Source: Henckelia pumila (lineage: Eukaryota; Streptophyta; Magnoliopsida; Lamiales; Gesneriaceae). Taken from it: a DNA stretch of 64,000 nt. Positions 62,221 to 64,000 of the stretch are shown piece after piece. Where the stretch lies: positions 148,318,861 through 148,382,860 of the forward strand of contig NC_133122.1 of the NCBI RefSeq assembly GCF_033568475.1, written 5' to 3'. Each line of letters starts with the position of its first letter. Position 1 is the first letter of the stretch. The notes under the pieces were generated by a model, which saw only the letters and a list, made by a program, of their open reading frames with translations, was not told where the DNA came from and ran no database searches. The translations under genes were made by a program, and so were the position numbers.

Positions 62221-64000
62221 TAAAAAAGTGCAGGATGTGCATCGCGCTAGCAAGTTCAACAACTCATTATTGAAATTAAATCTATGTAGATAACACTTAA
62301 AAATCTAATGACTCTAACGTGCATAAAAGATTTGAAACAAAAGTGCAACCCTACAATCACCACCGGTTCTTATACGGGCACATCAAAACTACTACTAACA
62401 AAGCAAACATGAACCGACAATTAAAATCTTGGAAAAGCAAACGAAACATGAGTTTAAATAAAATAAAATTAGCGCGGAAAATACCTTTTTTAAAATATTC
62501 GAGAAACTAAACATAAACTATCATAATGAAATAAACAACATAAAATGTTACATCTTAAAATCATTAAAACCCATCGACACGAGACCGCCTATGAAATACT
62601 TAAATCTAAACTTCACTTAAAACTGACTTTTAAAGGTTGTGCATAAAATAATATAACAAAAAAATATCAGTAAACATTTGCAAGACTTCTCGCTTTAAAA
62701 ATGCCAGAGATTTGAACAGTCGTGTCATGCAATGCCTTCACCTCTTGGACTCTTCAGCCTTTCCACCAAAGCTTTTAATTCATTTACATCTCAAATCTAA
62801 CTGCACCAATCAAGAATAGTGAGTCTAAAGACTAAAAAAAATATGCATACATATATTCTATATGAAACATAAAACTTAATACAATGTCATAACATAAACA
62901 TATCGTAAAAACTTGTCATTTAAGGGTGATGAGATACATGCATTTGTGGCAACCATCGTTATAAGCACATCATTGGTTTCCCGTGATCACAGATTCATTA
63001 TACAATTATCACATGACATCGGCCATTTAAACTTTAATTATTAGAAAAGGTCTTCCCCAGGATTCATTCCAGGGCGCCAGTCCTATCATTCTATCTCATG
63101 AGCACATAGTTTGAAAAGGCCCCTCCGGGGCTCAAACCGGAGTACCAGTCTCGTATTGCCACCATAAAAACACATACAACATCAAAATATTTTCATGCAT
63201 CATTGAAACATAATCATACTTCATCATCATCACGAAACTTTTTATCGTTCATGAAACATACTTAAAAATATTTTAAAATTGTCATGTCATCATTAACCTT
63301 GAAAATAACTTGAAACTTGATATGTCATGCTCTTAAAATTCTTTCATGCTAAAAAATCATGCGTGCTAATTAAATAAAAATAAATATATCATCTTTACAT
63401 TCATAAAATTTCATGCTTTCATAATGAACATAACTTTCGTGAGAACATACTAGTATATAATGCATTACATAAACTAAACCGATCCATGTAAGTCGTTCTT
63501 TTCGTTCGTAACATTAAAACTTTAAACTTTTGCACTGGAATGCTTAAAAATACTTAAAACACCTTAAAAAATCATAAACTTGAATTTTGGACTTCAAATA
63601 CGCAACGTAAAAATCAGGGGCAGAACATTTTCCTCCAGGGGCGGCGCGGGCTCAGAGCGGAGGGGCGCCCTTCATGGGTGCCCCTGCGCTGCCCCGGGCA
63701 TGTGGGCGCCCAGCACTAGCGCCCCTGTATGTGTTGTTTACTCGATTTCCTTGACCTTTTTTGTTCTTTTTTGATTCATTTTGAAACCTACTCACTTATC
63801 CATTGAAACTTATGATCGAACACATGAAAAACTTCAAAAATTCGAAAAGAATTCACCCAAAAACTTTCATCTTTAAAAGATTTACATCTAAATCTTTCAT
63901 TCAAAATTCACACACCAAAATTTCCATATCCACACAAATTTTTCATCAAATCTCAAAATTTTTACACAAGACATTCACTCGTTGGAACCTTGATTTCCCA
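62221..64000 (-). mobile_element. Ty3-type LTR remnant, minus orientation, running off the window
   Basis: Reverse-oriented relative of the 42.2-43.7 kb LTR: AGTCTTTAGACTCA-type phrase near 62820, CGTGATCACAG and CCGGAG/CCTCCGG segments at 62.98-63.15 kb, and a GC-rich hairpin island at 63.62-63.74 kb. The element body, if present, lies beyond base 64000 or is absent. Confidence 0.55.
63661..63724. repeat. Two GC-rich hairpins in the right-edge LTR remnant
   Basis: AGGGGCGCCC (63661-63670) pairs with GGGTGCCCCT (63676-63685; one G-T pair) around TTCAT, the same loop as the first hairpin of element A. GGGCGC (63704-63709) pairs with GCGCCC (63719-63724). Confidence 0.85.

Overview
This window is nuclear DNA from a flowering plant. 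Genes carry short GT-AG introns, intergenic DNA is AT-rich, and there are Ty3-type LTR retrotransposons, a plant LINE, hAT, Tourist and Stowaway MITEs, and (TA)n/(AAT)n microsatellites. Protein details (a polyol transporter, a plant CCCH-ankyrin protein, plastid adenylosuccinate synthetase) fit a eudicot. An asterid, perhaps Lamiales, is a guess from the style of the repeats and is not proven.

Layout. 1-2.2 kb: first six coding exons of an IGHMBP2/SMUBP2-type helicase gene (minus), running off the left edge. 2.6-5.9 kb: a 5'-truncated LINE (minus) directly abutting a broken SANT/Myb-like transposon ORF1 relative (plus). 6-8.75 kb: MITEs, two of them hAT-type with exact 8-bp target duplications. 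9.0-12.2 kb: complete four-exon adenylosuccinate synthetase gene (minus). 12.5-13.5 kb: another hAT MITE, probably nested in an older one. 14.2-27.9 kb: a rearranged, composite Ty3 retrotransposon tract (minus). It has one LTR of family A on the left, a different LTR of family B on the right, and a protease-reverse transcriptase segment present twice. 27.9-32.8 kb: AT-rich tandem repeats, then broken pieces of a phosphoglycerate-mutase-like gene and a single glutamyl-tRNA synthetase exon (minus). 33.8-37.6 kb: two intact convergent genes, N-acetylglucosaminyltransferase II (plus, intronless) and a three-exon polyol/monosaccharide transporter (minus). 37.6-47.3 kb: repeats, MITEs, an LTR remnant and a possible RPA-like remnant. 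47.36-49.56 kb: a three-exon conserved plastid-type protein gene (plus). 52.5-55.7 kb: a CCCH zinc-finger/ankyrin regulator gene (minus) with a long 5' leader. 55.9-64 kb: a tRNA-derived SINE, a hAT MITE, a Stowaway MITE and LTR remnants up to the right edge.

The host genes look like independent single-copy housekeeping or regulatory genes and do not form a cluster. The most unusual material is the composite Ty3 tract. It has a duplicated 1,259-bp protease-RT block at a constant 2,312-bp offset, a likely 203-bp spliceosomal intron between gag and pol, and GC-rich perfect hairpins in an otherwise AT-rich LTR. Comparable hairpin islands occur in all four Ty3-type LTR sequences of the window. 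All assignments rest on reading the sequence and on remembered family motifs. No database search was run.
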